Shown here in pieces: positions 25,393 to 34,128 of a stretch of DNA of 64,000 bases (positions are counted from its first letter, which is position 1; each line of letters starts with the position of its first letter). Source of the DNA: Oscillospiraceae bacterium (GTDB taxonomy: Bacteria > Bacillota > Clostridia > Oscillospirales > Oscillospiraceae); assembly GCA_902774015.1 (NCBI GenBank), contig CACYHB010000001.1:192587-256586 (forward strand). Reading direction: 5' to 3'. The notes under the pieces were generated by a model. The model searched no databases and was not told where the DNA came from. It was given only the letters and a program-made list of their open reading frames with translations. A program made the translations under genes and the position numbers.

Positions 25393-26456
25393 GCAGCTCT
25401 TACGGACAGAACGTTCGACTGACGATCTTTGGTCAGTCCCATTCTCCTGCCATCGGAATGACCCTGGAGGGGATACCTGCAGGAGAGACCGTAGACTATG
25501 CAAAACTGCAGGCCTTCCTCAAGCGGCGCGCTCCCGGTCAAAACGCCTGGAGCACGGCAAGAAAAGAAGCCGATGTGCCGGAGTTCCTCTCCGGCCTTGT
25601 GGGCAACACGACCTGCGGAGCTCCGCTGACTGCGATCATCCGCAATACGGATACCCGCTCAAAGGATTATTCGGATCTGGCCATCAGACCGCGGCCCGGG
25701 CATGCGGACTACACGGCAGCTTTGAAATACGGCGGGCATCAGGACTATGCGGGCGGCGGGCATTTTTCCGGTCGCCTCACGGCAGCGCTCTGTATCGCCG
25801 GCGGCATCTGCCTGCAGCTGCTGGGAAAAGAGGGCGTCTCCGTGATCTCCCGTATCGCCTCTATCGGAGGCGTTGCGGATCAGGGAGAGCTTCTGCGCTC
25901 GACCGCTGAAAAAGCTTTTCCCACCGTGGACGATAGCTGCGGAGAGAAAATGCGCCGCGCCATTGCTGAGGCCAAAGAAGCGGGGGACTCCCTCGGGGGC
26001 GTGGTGGAGTGCGCGATCCTCGGTCTCCCGGCGGGCTTGGGCGATCCCATGTTTGACGGGATGGAGAACCGTATTGCGGCTATCGTTTTCGGTATTCCGG
26101 CTGTCAAGGGCCTGGAATTCGGCGAGGGTTTCGGGGCGGCGGCTCTTCACGGAAGCAAAAACAACGACCCCTATACCGTGAAAGACGGCAAGATCGTCAC
26201 CGAGAGCAATCACTGCGGAGGGATCCTGGGCGGCATCACCAATGGCATGCCCCTTGTGTTCCGGGCAGCCTTCAAGCCGACGCCCTCCATCGCTCTAAAC
26301 CAGCAGACTGTGAATCTGGCAACCATGCAGACGGAGACGCTGGCTGTTTCCGGACGTCACGACCCCTGTATCGTGCCTCGGGCTGTCCCTGTTGTGGAAG
26401 CGGCGGCGGCGATCGCCGTATACGATGCGCTGCTGCAGCGCAGAAAGGAGCTGTGA
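25389..26456 (+). CDS. aroC: Chorismate synthase
   Basis: AroC removes phosphate from EPSP to give chorismate and needs reduced FMN. The 355-residue protein starts with LTIFGQSHSPAIGMTLEGIPAG (signature 1; the usual GESHG is GQSHS here), has RPRPGHADYTAALKYG, GGGHFSGRLTA and the C-terminal SGRHDPCIVPRAVPVVEA. The GQSHS change keeps the His. GGGAGG precedes the ATG. It overlaps aroA by four bases and pheA follows after two bases. Confidence 0.95.
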   Translation: MSSSYGQNVRLTIFGQSHSPAIGMTLEGIPAGETVDYAKLQAFLKRRAPGQNAWSTARKEADVPEFLSGLVGNTTCGAPLTAIIRNTDTRSKDYSDLAIRPRPGHADYTAALKYGGHQDYAGGGHFSGRLTAALCIAGGICLQLLGKEGVSVISRIASIGGVADQGELLRSTAEKAFPTVDDSCGEKMRRAIAEAKEAGDSLGGVVECAILGLPAGLGDPMFDGMENRIAAIVFGIPAVKGLEFGEGFGAAALHGSKNNDPYTVKDGKIVTESNHCGGILGGITNGMPLVFRAAFKPTPSIALNQQTVNLATMQTETLAVSGRHDPCIVPRAVPVVEAAAAIAVYDALLQRRKEL

Positions 26457-26458
26457 GG

Positions 26459-27598
26459 ATGGATCTGCTGGACTATCGGAATGAACTTGACGGATTGGAC
26501 GCGGAGCTTCTCCAGCTCTTTTGCCGTCGTATGGAGATCGCCGCGAAGATCGGCGCGTATAAAAAGGAGCACGGGCTTCCTGTGCAGGACCCAGGGCGCG
26601 AGAGGCAGATCCTTCTGAAAATCGCTGAGCAGAGCCCGGAGGGCTTGGGCGACTATGCGGTTTCCCTCTATTCACTGATCTTTGAGCTCTCCCGCGCAAG
26701 TCAGAATCGGATGATGGGGGAGAACTCGCCGCTGACGGCAAGGATCGAGCGCGCGATCGCCGAAACGCCTGCGCTTTTTCCGCAGAGCGCCACGGTGGCC
26801 TGTCAGGGCGTCGAGGGTGCTTATTCCCAGATCGCCTGTGAGAAACTCTTTCGACTCCCGAATATCTTTTACTTTTCCAGCTTCGAGGCGGTCTTCTCCG
26901 CCGTCGACAAGGGCCTTTGCCGATACGGAGTGATCCCGGTGGAAAACAGCACCGCCGGATCTGTGAATGCTGTCTACGACCTGATGATGAAGTACAAGTT
27001 TCGCATCGTGCGCAGCGTACGCCTTCAGGTTGACCACAATCTGCTGGTAAAGCCGGGCACGAAGCTAACCGAGATCCGGGAGATTTATTCACATCAGCAG
27101 GCGATCAGCCAATGTGCGCGTTTCCTGCAGGGGCTTCCCGGCGTAAAGGTCGTCCCGTGTGAAAATACCGCTGTTGCGGCGAAGCTTGCCGCTGAGTCGG
27201 ACGGCAGCGTGGCGGCCCTTTCATCTCGCGTTTGCAGCAAGCTCTACGGGCTGGAGTGTCTCGCCGCCTCCGTTCAGGATCGCGACAACAACAGCACGCG
27301 TTTCATCTGTATCTCCAAGCACCTGGAAATCTATCCCGGTGCCGACCGAACGAGCCTGATGATGGTGCTGCCGCACACGCCGGGCAGCCTCTACAAGGTA
27401 CTTGTCCGTTTCTATGCGCTTGGGCTAAATCTTAATAAACTGGAGAGCCGCCCGCTGCCGGAACGCAATTTCGAATTCATGTTCTACTTTGATCTTGACA
27501 CTCCTGTCTATTCTCCCGGTTTCCTGCAGCTGATGGGGGAGATGGAGACAATCTGCGAGGAATTCAATTATCTGGGAAGCTACAGTGAGGTGATTTGA
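26459..27598 (+). CDS. pheA: Bifunctional chorismate mutase / prephenate dehydratase
   Basis: This P-protein takes chorismate to phenylpyruvate. Residues 1-85 are an AroQ-type chorismate mutase (LLDYRNELDGLDAELLQLFCRRMEIAAKIG). The dehydratase domain follows, with ACQGVEGAYSQIA, IPVENSTAGSV and the catalytic DNNSTRF. A C-terminal ACT domain contains LNLNKLESRPLPERNFEFMFYFD, whose ESRP motif binds Phe for feedback inhibition. Length is 379 residues. The ATG at 26459 is nine bases after AAAGGAG; an in-frame GTG at 26453 is too close to it. Confidence 0.95.
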   Translation: MDLLDYRNELDGLDAELLQLFCRRMEIAAKIGAYKKEHGLPVQDPGRERQILLKIAEQSPEGLGDYAVSLYSLIFELSRASQNRMMGENSPLTARIERAIAETPALFPQSATVACQGVEGAYSQIACEKLFRLPNIFYFSSFEAVFSAVDKGLCRYGVIPVENSTAGSVNAVYDLMMKYKFRIVRSVRLQVDHNLLVKPGTKLTEIREIYSHQQAISQCARFLQGLPGVKVVPCENTAVAAKLAAESDGSVAALSSRVCSKLYGLECLAASVQDRDNNSTRFICISKHLEIYPGADRTSLMMVLPHTPGSLYKVLVRFYALGLNLNKLESRPLPERNFEFMFYFDLDTPVYSPGFLQLMGEMETICEEFNYLGSYSEVI

Positions 27599-28819
27599 AT
27601 GCGCTGCGGTTTGCTGGGAGAGAAGCTGGGGCACAGCTATTCTCCCGCCATCCACGGGATGCTGGCCGATTATGAGTATCGGCTTTATGAAAAGAGTATC
27701 GAAGAGGTGGAGGATTATTTGCTCCACGGGGATTGGGACGGCCTGAATGTGACCATTCCCTATAAAAAAACGGTGCTGCCATACTGTGCGCGGCTTTCTG
27801 ACCGGGCAAGGCGGATCGGCGCAGTGAACACGCTGGTGCGGCTGCCGGACGGAGGCATCTTCGGCGACAACACCGACGCCTACGGGTTTGAAAAATTGAT
27901 CGGACGCGCCGGGATCTCGGTCGAAAGGAAGAAGGCTCTCGTCCTCGGAAGCGGGGGCGCCTCCGTCATGGCTGTAGAGGTGCTGCGTTCTCTTAAAGCG
28001 TCTCCTGTTGTGGTGATTTCCAGAAACGGTGAGGATAATTACAACAATATCCATCGCCATGCAGATGCGCAGATCATAGTGAATACCACGCCCGTGGGCA
28101 TGTTTCCGAAAAACGGTGCTTCCGCTGTGGATCTTCGGTGCTTCCCAGCCTGCGAGGGAGTTCTGGACGTGGTCTACAACCCCGCCAGGACGGCGCTTCT
28201 GCTGCAGGCGGAGAAGCTGGGGATCCCGCATGCGGGGGGACTCTATATGCTTGTCGGGCAGGCCAAGCGCTCCTGTGAGCTGTTTACGGGAAACCCCGTC
28301 GCCGACACTGAGATCGAGCGCATTGAGAGTACTCTGGCCCGCGCCATGCAGAATATCGTGCTGATCGGCATGCCGGGCTGCGGAAAATCCTCCATCGGCG
28401 CGCTCCTGGCCGAAAAACTGGATCGGCCGCTTTTTGAAGCAGACGCCATGATCGAGAAAGAAGTCGGCTGCTCCATACCGGACATTTTTGCCGACGGTGG
28501 GGAAGAGCGTTTCCGTATGGAGGAAACGGCGATTCTGCGGGAACTGGGGAAGCGCTCCGGCGCTGTGATCTCCACAGGCGGCGGCTGCGTCACCCGTGAG
28601 GAAAACTATGATCTGCTCCACCAAAACGGTGTGATCATCTGGCTTACGCGTGATCTCTCCCTGCTTCCCAAAGAGGGAAGACCGCTCTCTCTTGCAAACG
28701 ATCTGTACGATATGTATAAAAAGCGCAGGCCGATGTATGAGCGTTTTTCCGACTACGTCATCGACAACAACGGAAGCAAGGAAGACACCGTTGCACAGAT
28801 CCTGGAGGTACTCGCATGA
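27599..28819 (+). CDS. aroE-aroK: Shikimate dehydrogenase-shikimate kinase fusion
   Basis: One 406-residue chain carries two consecutive pathway steps. Residues 1-245 are AroE: SYSPAIHG (shikimate-binding Ser residues), NVTIPYKK with the catalytic Lys, GDNTDAYG and the NADP-binding turn GSGGAS. Residues about 250-406 are AroK: Walker A GMPGCGKSS, ERFRMEE, STGGGCV, the lid Arg in EGRPLS and KRRPMYERF. In AroK the usual D-x-D after strand 2 is FEADAMIE, so the first Asp is Glu. The frame is continuous across the junction with no internal ribosome binding site required. It starts directly after the pheA stop. Confidence 0.93.
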   Translation: MRCGLLGEKLGHSYSPAIHGMLADYEYRLYEKSIEEVEDYLLHGDWDGLNVTIPYKKTVLPYCARLSDRARRIGAVNTLVRLPDGGIFGDNTDAYGFEKLIGRAGISVERKKALVLGSGGASVMAVEVLRSLKASPVVVISRNGEDNYNNIHRHADAQIIVNTTPVGMFPKNGASAVDLRCFPACEGVLDVVYNPARTALLLQAEKLGIPHAGGLYMLVGQAKRSCELFTGNPVADTEIERIESTLARAMQNIVLIGMPGCGKSSIGALLAEKLDRPLFEADAMIEKEVGCSIPDIFADGGEERFRMEETAILRELGKRSGAVISTGGGCVTREENYDLLHQNGVIIWLTRDLSLLPKEGRPLSLANDLYDMYKKRRPMYERFSDYVIDNNGSKEDTVAQILEVLA

Positions 28820-29265
28820 AGATTCTTGTGATCAACGGGCCGAATCTGAATCTCCTTGGGCTGCGGGAACCGGATATTTACGGCAGGAGGAATTATGCTG
28901 CGCTGCAGGATTATATCCGTGAGAGCGCGGCCGATGCCGGAACGGAGGTGGAGATCTTCCAGTCCAACCACGAGGGTGAGATCGTCGATGCGATCCAGGA
29001 GGCCTTCGGCGTGTTTGATGGGATCGTGATCAACCCCGCCGCGTACACGCACACCAGCGTCGCCATTCTCGACGCGCTGAAGGCCGTCGCGCTTCCTGCC
29101 GTGGAGGTCCATCTTTCGGACGTCTCCAAGCGGGAGAGCTTCCGGCAGATCTCCTTTGCCGGGATGGCCTGCATTGCGACCTATATGGGCCTGGGTTTCG
29201 ATGGCTACCGCCGCGCGATCTTTCATCTCCGGGACTTTTGCAACGGCGAGGTGAAAGACGCATGA
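28816..29265 (+). CDS. aroQ: 3-dehydroquinate dehydratase, type II
   Basis: A 149-residue type II dehydroquinase, which dehydrates 3-dehydroquinate to 3-dehydroshikimate. The start ILVINGPNLNLLGLREPDIYG holds the essential Arg17 and Tyr22, NPAAYTHTS holds the catalytic His, and EVHLSDVSKRESFR gives the substrate-binding residues. It is placed last among the pathway genes and overlaps both the aroE-aroK fusion and the following gene by four bases. Confidence 0.97.
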   Translation: MKILVINGPNLNLLGLREPDIYGRRNYAALQDYIRESAADAGTEVEIFQSNHEGEIVDAIQEAFGVFDGIVINPAAYTHTSVAILDALKAVALPAVEVHLSDVSKRESFRQISFAGMACIATYMGLGFDGYRRAIFHLRDFCNGEVKDA

Positions 29266-29975
29266 TCGCTGTTTTTGTCAATATGGGGACTGTACTTGTG
29301 GGGAGCCTGCTCGGCATTCTGCTGCGCAACCGCCTCAGGCAGAGTCTTCAGGACGCTCTGATGAAGGCGTTGGGCCTGTGCACTGTGCTGATCGGCATAT
29401 CCAGCGCCATCGGCACCGCTGACGTCCTTTGCATCATCATATGCATGGTGATCGGTACGGCGCTGGGGGAATGGCTGCGTATTGATGACGGCATTGAACA
29501 TGCCGGGGACTGGATCAAAGCGAAGCTCTTCAAAACCGGAGGAAGCGAAAACCGCTTCACCGAGGGATTTGTTTCGGCATGCATCCTCTTCTGCATCGGG
29601 TCCATGACCATCGTCGGTTCGCTTGAAGCCGGCATCAATCATAATTACAGCATCATTTACGCCAAGAGCACCCTGGATTTTGTCTCTTCCATGGCCTTCG
29701 GGGCAGCCATGGGATTCGGGGTGACCTGCTCTGTCCTTTTCATTCTGCTGTTTCAGGGTGGGTTGACGCTTTTATCCGGCCTGCTTGCCCCGGTGCTGAG
29801 TACGGCAACCGTCACAGAGATGTCGGCCGTGGGTGGTGTCATTCTGATCGGGATGGCGATCAACATGCTGGGGCTTTCCAAAGAGCGCATCAAGGTCGCA
29901 AACATGCTCCCGGCCATCTTTTTGCCGATTGCGTATTTTCCGATTGCTGCTCTTCTGTCAGGGATTCTTCATTAA
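29262..29975 (+). CDS. DUF554 family membrane protein
   Basis: The 237-residue protein has six to seven hydrophobic segments and matches the DUF554 family: MGTVLVGSLLGILLRNRL at the start, LGEWLRIDDGIEHAGDWIK in the first loop, FVSACILFCIGSMTIVGSLEAGI and the late GGVILIGMAINMLGLSKERIKVANMLPA. Function is not established. Its start overlaps the aroQ stop by four bases with GAGGTGA upstream, so it is translated as part of the aromatic operon; transport of an aromatic metabolite is a guess from that context. A terminator follows. Confidence 0.85.
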   Translation: MIAVFVNMGTVLVGSLLGILLRNRLRQSLQDALMKALGLCTVLIGISSAIGTADVLCIIICMVIGTALGEWLRIDDGIEHAGDWIKAKLFKTGGSENRFTEGFVSACILFCIGSMTIVGSLEAGINHNYSIIYAKSTLDFVSSMAFGAAMGFGVTCSVLFILLFQGGLTLLSGLLAPVLSTATVTEMSAVGGVILIGMAINMLGLSKERIKVANMLPAIFLPIAYFPIAALLSGILH

Positions 29976-29978
29976 GTC

Positions 29979-30025
29979 AAGAAACACCGGTGTCTTTCCT
30001 TCGCGGGAAAACACCGGTGTTTCTT
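29979..30025. terminator. Bidirectional terminator
   Basis: Arms 29979-29993 and 30011-30025 are perfectly complementary (AAGAAACACCGGTGT), with an inner CTTTCC/GGGAAA extension. It serves the aromatic operon and the convergent DMT transporter gene, whose stop codon lies inside it. Confidence 0.88.
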
Positions 30026-30908
30026 ATTGTTTACTTGAATCTTTACACGGTAGTCCCGTTTCCGCCAGAAGGACCGAACAGAAGATCAGCGCAAAGCCCA
30101 GGAGAAGTCTCGGTGTGATCTGTTCATGGTAAAACAGCACTGACGTCAGAACACCGAACACAGATTCAAGCGTCATGATCACAGCCGCAGTGGAAGAAGG
30201 AGTTGATTTCATACCCCAGGCTTCCAGAAAGAAACAGACTCCGGTGCAAACGAAGCCCATATAGGCGATATTGAACCAAGCGGCAGGAGATACGTTCACG
30301 GGAACCGGCTCCAGCGGCAGCGCGCCAGCCCAGCAGATAGCGGCAGCAACGGCGAACTGGATCACCGACAGGCAGAGCGCATCGCCGCCCTCCCCGTACT
30401 GTTCCACAACAATGATCTGCAGGGCATAAAAGATCCCGCAGGCGAGCGTGAGCGCATCGCCGATGTTGAAACCGCTCTGCGCACCGCTCAGGGACACAAA
30501 GCCGATGCCGACAAGGCACAGGATCGCCGCAAGCACATGCTGCGTCTGCGGCTTCCGACGATAGATCATCCACGCGAGAAAAGGGACCAGAACGCAATAA
30601 ACAGCGGTGAGAAAAGCATTTTTTCCGGGCGTTGTGTTTTTCAGACCGTAAGTCTGAAGGATATAGGCCGCGGCAAGGCACAGGCCCATCAGAACGCCGC
30701 CCCGAAGCTGGAGACGCCTGACGCGCAGGAGACGTTTTCCGGCAAATGCACCGAGGAGCAGAGCCGCAAGGGAAAAACGAATCGCAAGGATCCATAGCGT
30801 CCCTACGCTCTCCAATGTGTTTTTCAGGATCACGAAAGAGGTGCCCCAGAGAAGGGAAGTGGCAAAGAGGGCTGCCTGCCCGGCAAAGGAAGGTCTTTTG
30901 TTGCTCAT
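30024..30908 (-). CDS. DMT-superfamily (EamA) transporter
   Basis: The 294-residue protein has ten hydrophobic helices arranged as two EamA repeats. The first repeat has LLWGTSFVILKNTLESVGTLWILAIRFSLAALLLG and PGKNAFLTAVYCVLVPFLAW; the second starts at about residue 150 with NIGDALTLACGIFYALQIIVVE. It is probably a metabolite or drug exporter; the substrate cannot be predicted. The ATG overlaps the pcrA stop by four bases, so it is coupled to the helicase gene, an odd functional pairing. Confidence 0.88.
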   Translation of the reverse strand: MSNKRPSFAGQAALFATSLLWGTSFVILKNTLESVGTLWILAIRFSLAALLLGAFAGKRLLRVRRLQLRGGVLMGLCLAAAYILQTYGLKNTTPGKNAFLTAVYCVLVPFLAWMIYRRKPQTQHVLAAILCLVGIGFVSLSGAQSGFNIGDALTLACGIFYALQIIVVEQYGEGGDALCLSVIQFAVAAAICWAGALPLEPVPVNVSPAAWFNIAYMGFVCTGVCFFLEAWGMKSTPSSTAAVIMTLESVFGVLTSVLFYHEQITPRLLLGFALIFCSVLLAETGLPCKDSSKQ

Positions 30909-33277
30909 GGATTCAGCTTTGTCATGTGAAGCGCTGCAGCCCGAAGCATGAGCTTCTTGCTGCCGATCCGGTCAAAGTCGACTTCAATCAGGAAATCCCC
31001 GCCCATGGGTGTCATCTTGACAAGGGTCCCGGGACCGAACGCCTTATGCTGCACGCGGTCTCCGACTGCGAATGTTGCAGCGGCGGCGGAGGCCTTCGGC
31101 GCGGCGGGAGCCGACACAGAATGTGCTTTCGGTTCCGGCGGACGCTTCTGACGGTAAGGGATATCCTGCCTCTGCTCCCTGTACCCATAACCCTTCGGGA
31201 CGTTCTTCCTGATATGTTCTTCCGGTATTTCATCTACAAAGCGGGAAACCCGGTTTGCTGTGGTCCGGCCGAAGAGCATACGCTGCCGGGCGCAGCTGAG
31301 ATAGAGCTGGCGCTTGGCCCGCGTGATGGCAACGTAGCAGAGCCTCCGTTCTTCTTCCATCTCCTCCGGCTCGCCAATGGCACGGATCCCGGGGAAGATG
31401 CCCTCCTCGGCGCCGACGATGAACACAGTGGGGAATTCCAGCCCCTTTGCGCTGTGCATGGTCATCATGATCACGCTGTCGGCGTCCCGATCGAAGTTGT
31501 CCAGATCGGTGTACAGCGCGACATTTGCCAGATACCCCTCCAGTGTAAGATCGCCGGATTCTTTCATAAAACTGAGCATGGAGCTCTTCAGCTCGCGGAT
31601 ATTTTCAGCGCGCGTCTTGTCCTTGTCGTCATCAGAGCTTTCCAGCGTGAGAAGATAGCCTGTCTTTTCCAGCAGCTCGTCGTAGAGCGCATCGGGAGGA
31701 TTGTTCTCCGCAAAAGCGCGCAGCGCGTCGATCATCTGGGCAAACTGCCGCAGCTTTACCGCGGGGCGTGCAAGCTCCTGGTAACGATCCGCTTCCCGGA
31801 GAATGTCAAACATGCTCTTTCCGTTTTGAACTGCAAGCTGCCTTACCAGCTCAATGCTGCGTTCACCGATCCCGCGGGGCGGACTGTTGATGATGCGCGT
31901 GAGACGCAGATCGTCAGCCGGGGTGCAGATTACGTTCAGATATGCCAGCATATCCTTGATTTCCGCATGGTCGAAGAAGCGGGTCCCGCCGATGACCCGA
32001 TAGGGAATGCCGTTTCGTTTGAAGGCAAACTCCAGCTGGTTCGACTGGGCATTCATTCGGTACAGTACCGCATGGTCGCGCCAGTTGGCGCCGCTGCCGT
32101 AATCCGCGAGTATTTTGGAGGCGACGAACTGTGCCTCCTCATGCTCGTTTTCGGCGCAATAGAGTTCAATGAGCTGCCCGGCGCCTGCATCGGTCCACAG
32201 TTCCTTGCCTTTCCGGCCAAAGTTGTGGCGGATCACTGCGTTGGCGGCGTCCAGAATGTGGGAGGTGCTGCGGTAATTCTGCTCCAGCCGGATCGTACGG
32301 CAATTGGGATATTGCGATTCGAAAGAGAGAATGTTTTCAATGGTAGCGCCGCGAAATTTATAGATGCTCTGGTCGTCGTCGCCGACAACACAGATATTCC
32401 CCGAGCCTCCGGCCAGCGTGGATGCGAGCAGATACTGGAGATGGTTCGTGTCCTGATACTCGTCGATCAGCACATACTGGAAACGCCTCTGCCAGTAACT
32501 GCGGCATTCCTCGTCTTCCTTAAGAAGCTTGACCGTAAAGGCGATCAGGTCGTCAAAGTCCATGGCATTGGCAGCAAACAGACGGCGCATGTATTCCTGA
32601 TACACCTGGCCTACCTTGGCTCTTCTCACGTCGCTGCTGCCGCGAGCCTGCTGCATGTACTCCTCCGGCGTAATGCAGGAGTCTTTCGCACGGCTGATCT
32701 CAGCGAGAATGGCTCTGGGAGGAAAGCTTTTCTCTTCAAGATCCATATCCTTGAGAATGCGCTTCATCAGGCTCTGACAGTCGGCGGTATCGTAAATGGA
32801 GAAAGCGGTGCTGAAGCCCAGCTTCTCCGCATCCCGCCGAAGAATACGGACACAGGCGGAGTGAAAGGTGCAGGCCCAGATGTCGTTCGCCTCTTCGCCC
32901 AGCATCCGCTCCAGACGCTCCTTCAGTTCGCCGGCGGCTTTGTTGGTAAAGGTGATGGCCAGGATGCGCCAGGGAGCGACAGGTTCCAGTGCGGCAAGCT
33001 GCTGCGCGGCGCTGTCGCCCCGCTCCAGCAGACGCAGGGTGTGCTCGTCCGCTCCGACAGGGACTACGTCACTGTCGCCGGCTCTCCCGTATTTGAGCAG
33101 ATTTGCAATTCGGTTGATGAGCACCGTTGTTTTCCCGCTGCCGGCACCTGCGAGGATCAGCAGGGGACCTTCCGTTGCCATGACGGCTTCGATCTGCCGA
33201 TCGTTAAGACCGGCAAAATCTGCGCGCACGACGGCCTTGCGTGCTGCGATATATCTTTTTTCAAAATCATTCATCAT
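30905..33277 (-). CDS. pcrA: ATP-dependent DNA helicase PcrA/UvrD
   Basis: A superfamily 1 helicase of about 790 residues that unwinds DNA in repair and removes stalled complexes. Walker A LAGAGSGKTT is at about residues 43-51; LNDRQIEAV is the Q motif; DEYQDTN is motif II; VVGDDDQSIYKFRGA motif III; EQNYRS motif IV; TMHSAKGLEFP motif V; and VAITRAKRQLYLS motif VI. The C-terminal FAVGDRVQHKAFGPGTLVKM is the Tudor-like domain that contacts RNA polymerase in PcrA. Two adjacent ATG codons (33277, 33274) are possible starts; the likely promoter lies immediately upstream. Confidence 0.95.
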   Translation of the reverse strand: MMNDFEKRYIAARKAVVRADFAGLNDRQIEAVMATEGPLLILAGAGSGKTTVLINRIANLLKYGRAGDSDVVPVGADEHTLRLLERGDSAAQQLAALEPVAPWRILAITFTNKAAGELKERLERMLGEEANDIWACTFHSACVRILRRDAEKLGFSTAFSIYDTADCQSLMKRILKDMDLEEKSFPPRAILAEISRAKDSCITPEEYMQQARGSSDVRRAKVGQVYQEYMRRLFAANAMDFDDLIAFTVKLLKEDEECRSYWQRRFQYVLIDEYQDTNHLQYLLASTLAGGSGNICVVGDDDQSIYKFRGATIENILSFESQYPNCRTIRLEQNYRSTSHILDAANAVIRHNFGRKGKELWTDAGAGQLIELYCAENEHEEAQFVASKILADYGSGANWRDHAVLYRMNAQSNQLEFAFKRNGIPYRVIGGTRFFDHAEIKDMLAYLNVICTPADDLRLTRIINSPPRGIGERSIELVRQLAVQNGKSMFDILREADRYQELARPAVKLRQFAQMIDALRAFAENNPPDALYDELLEKTGYLLTLESSDDDKDKTRAENIRELKSSMLSFMKESGDLTLEGYLANVALYTDLDNFDRDADSVIMMTMHSAKGLEFPTVFIVGAEEGIFPGIRAIGEPEEMEEERRLCYVAITRAKRQLYLSCARQRMLFGRTTANRVSRFVDEIPEEHIRKNVPKGYGYREQRQDIPYRQKRPPEPKAHSVSAPAAPKASAAAATFAVGDRVQHKAFGPGTLVKMTPMGGDFLIEVDFDRIGSKKLMLRAAALHMTKLNP

Positions 33278-33284
33278 GCCGCCG

Positions 33285-33313
33285 ATTGTACCACAGTTTC
33301 CCGATCCGTACAA
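33285..33313 (-). promoter_or_regulatory. Candidate pcrA promoter abutting the start codon
   Basis: On the minus strand TTGTAC (33313-33308) and TACAAT (33290-33285) are 17 bases apart. The predicted start falls at 33277-33279, at or one base before the ATG. Confidence 0.55.
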
Positions 33314-33342
33314 GCCTTAAGAATTGTTAAGCGCGGCACTGC

Positions 33343-33371
33343 TTGCCAATTGCATCACCGTAGTGTATAAT
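33343..33371 (+). promoter_or_regulatory. Sigma-A promoter of the sirtuin-tmk pair
   Basis: TTGCCA (33343-33348), 17-base spacer, TATAAT (33366-33371). Confidence 0.82.
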
Positions 33372-33402
33372 ATTTCAAAACAACCGGAAAGGAGCGAAGC
33401 GC

Positions 33403-34119
33403 ATGGACGAGCAGATCCTGCAGCTCAGACAGTGGGTCGCGGAGAGCGATAACATCGTTTTTTTCGGCGGAGCCGGCGTCAGCACCGAAAGCGGGATTCC
33501 AGATTTTCGCAGTGTGGACGGGCTGTATAACCAGAAATGGCGCTATCCGCCCGAGACGATCCTGAGCCACAGCTTCTTTGAACGCGATCCCGAGGAGTAT
33601 TACCGCTTTCACCGCGAAAAACTTGTGATCGAAGGCGTGAAGCCCAACAGAGCCCACCTTCGTCTTGCAGAGCTGGAGAAAGAAGGAAAGCTCCGCGCTG
33701 TGATCACGCAGAATATCGACGGCCTGCATCAGGCCGCCGGGAGCGAGAACGTTCTGGAGCTTCACGGGAGCATTCTGCGTGCTTACTGCTCGCGCTGCCG
33801 CCGCCCTTATCCTGCGCAGCGCATGAATCACGGGACCGGCGTTCCCCGCTGCGCCTGCGGCGGCGTGATCCGGCCGGATATCGTGCTGTATGAGGAGCCG
33901 CTGGATCAGGACATCATGCGGGCGGCCATTGATTACATTCGGAAGGCGGACGTGCTGATCATCGGCGGCACCTCGCTCAACGTATATCCCGCCGCAGGGC
34001 TGATCAACTATTACCGCGGCACAAAACTCGCGCTTGTCAACCGCGGAAAAACGCCGTATGACAGCTATGCGGATCTGGTGATCCATAAGAATATCGGCGA
34101 TGTTTTCAGCCAGATCTGA
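33403..34119 (+). CDS. cobB: NAD-dependent protein deacylase (Sir2/CobB)
   Basis: A 238-residue sirtuin that removes acyl groups from lysines using NAD. GAGVSTESGIPDFRS is at residues 24-37, QNIDGLH at 103-109 and the catalytic His at 121 in ELHGS. The zinc site is C129-x2-C132 with C150-x-C152, a C-x-C variant of the usual second pair. GGTSLNVYPAA is the NAD ribose site. An AAAGGAG-like site precedes the ATG. tmk follows after nine bases. Confidence 0.94.
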   Translation: MDEQILQLRQWVAESDNIVFFGGAGVSTESGIPDFRSVDGLYNQKWRYPPETILSHSFFERDPEEYYRFHREKLVIEGVKPNRAHLRLAELEKEGKLRAVITQNIDGLHQAAGSENVLELHGSILRAYCSRCRRPYPAQRMNHGTGVPRCACGGVIRPDIVLYEEPLDQDIMRAAIDYIRKADVLIIGGTSLNVYPAAGLINYYRGTKLALVNRGKTPYDSYADLVIHKNIGDVFSQI

Positions 34120-34128
34120 GGAGAGAAG

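Noticed and set aside
30746-33370. Long open frame (874 codons) on the plus strand opposite pcrA
   Set aside because: It mirrors the codon periodicity of pcrA, has no ribosome binding site or recognisable motif, and runs across two genes.
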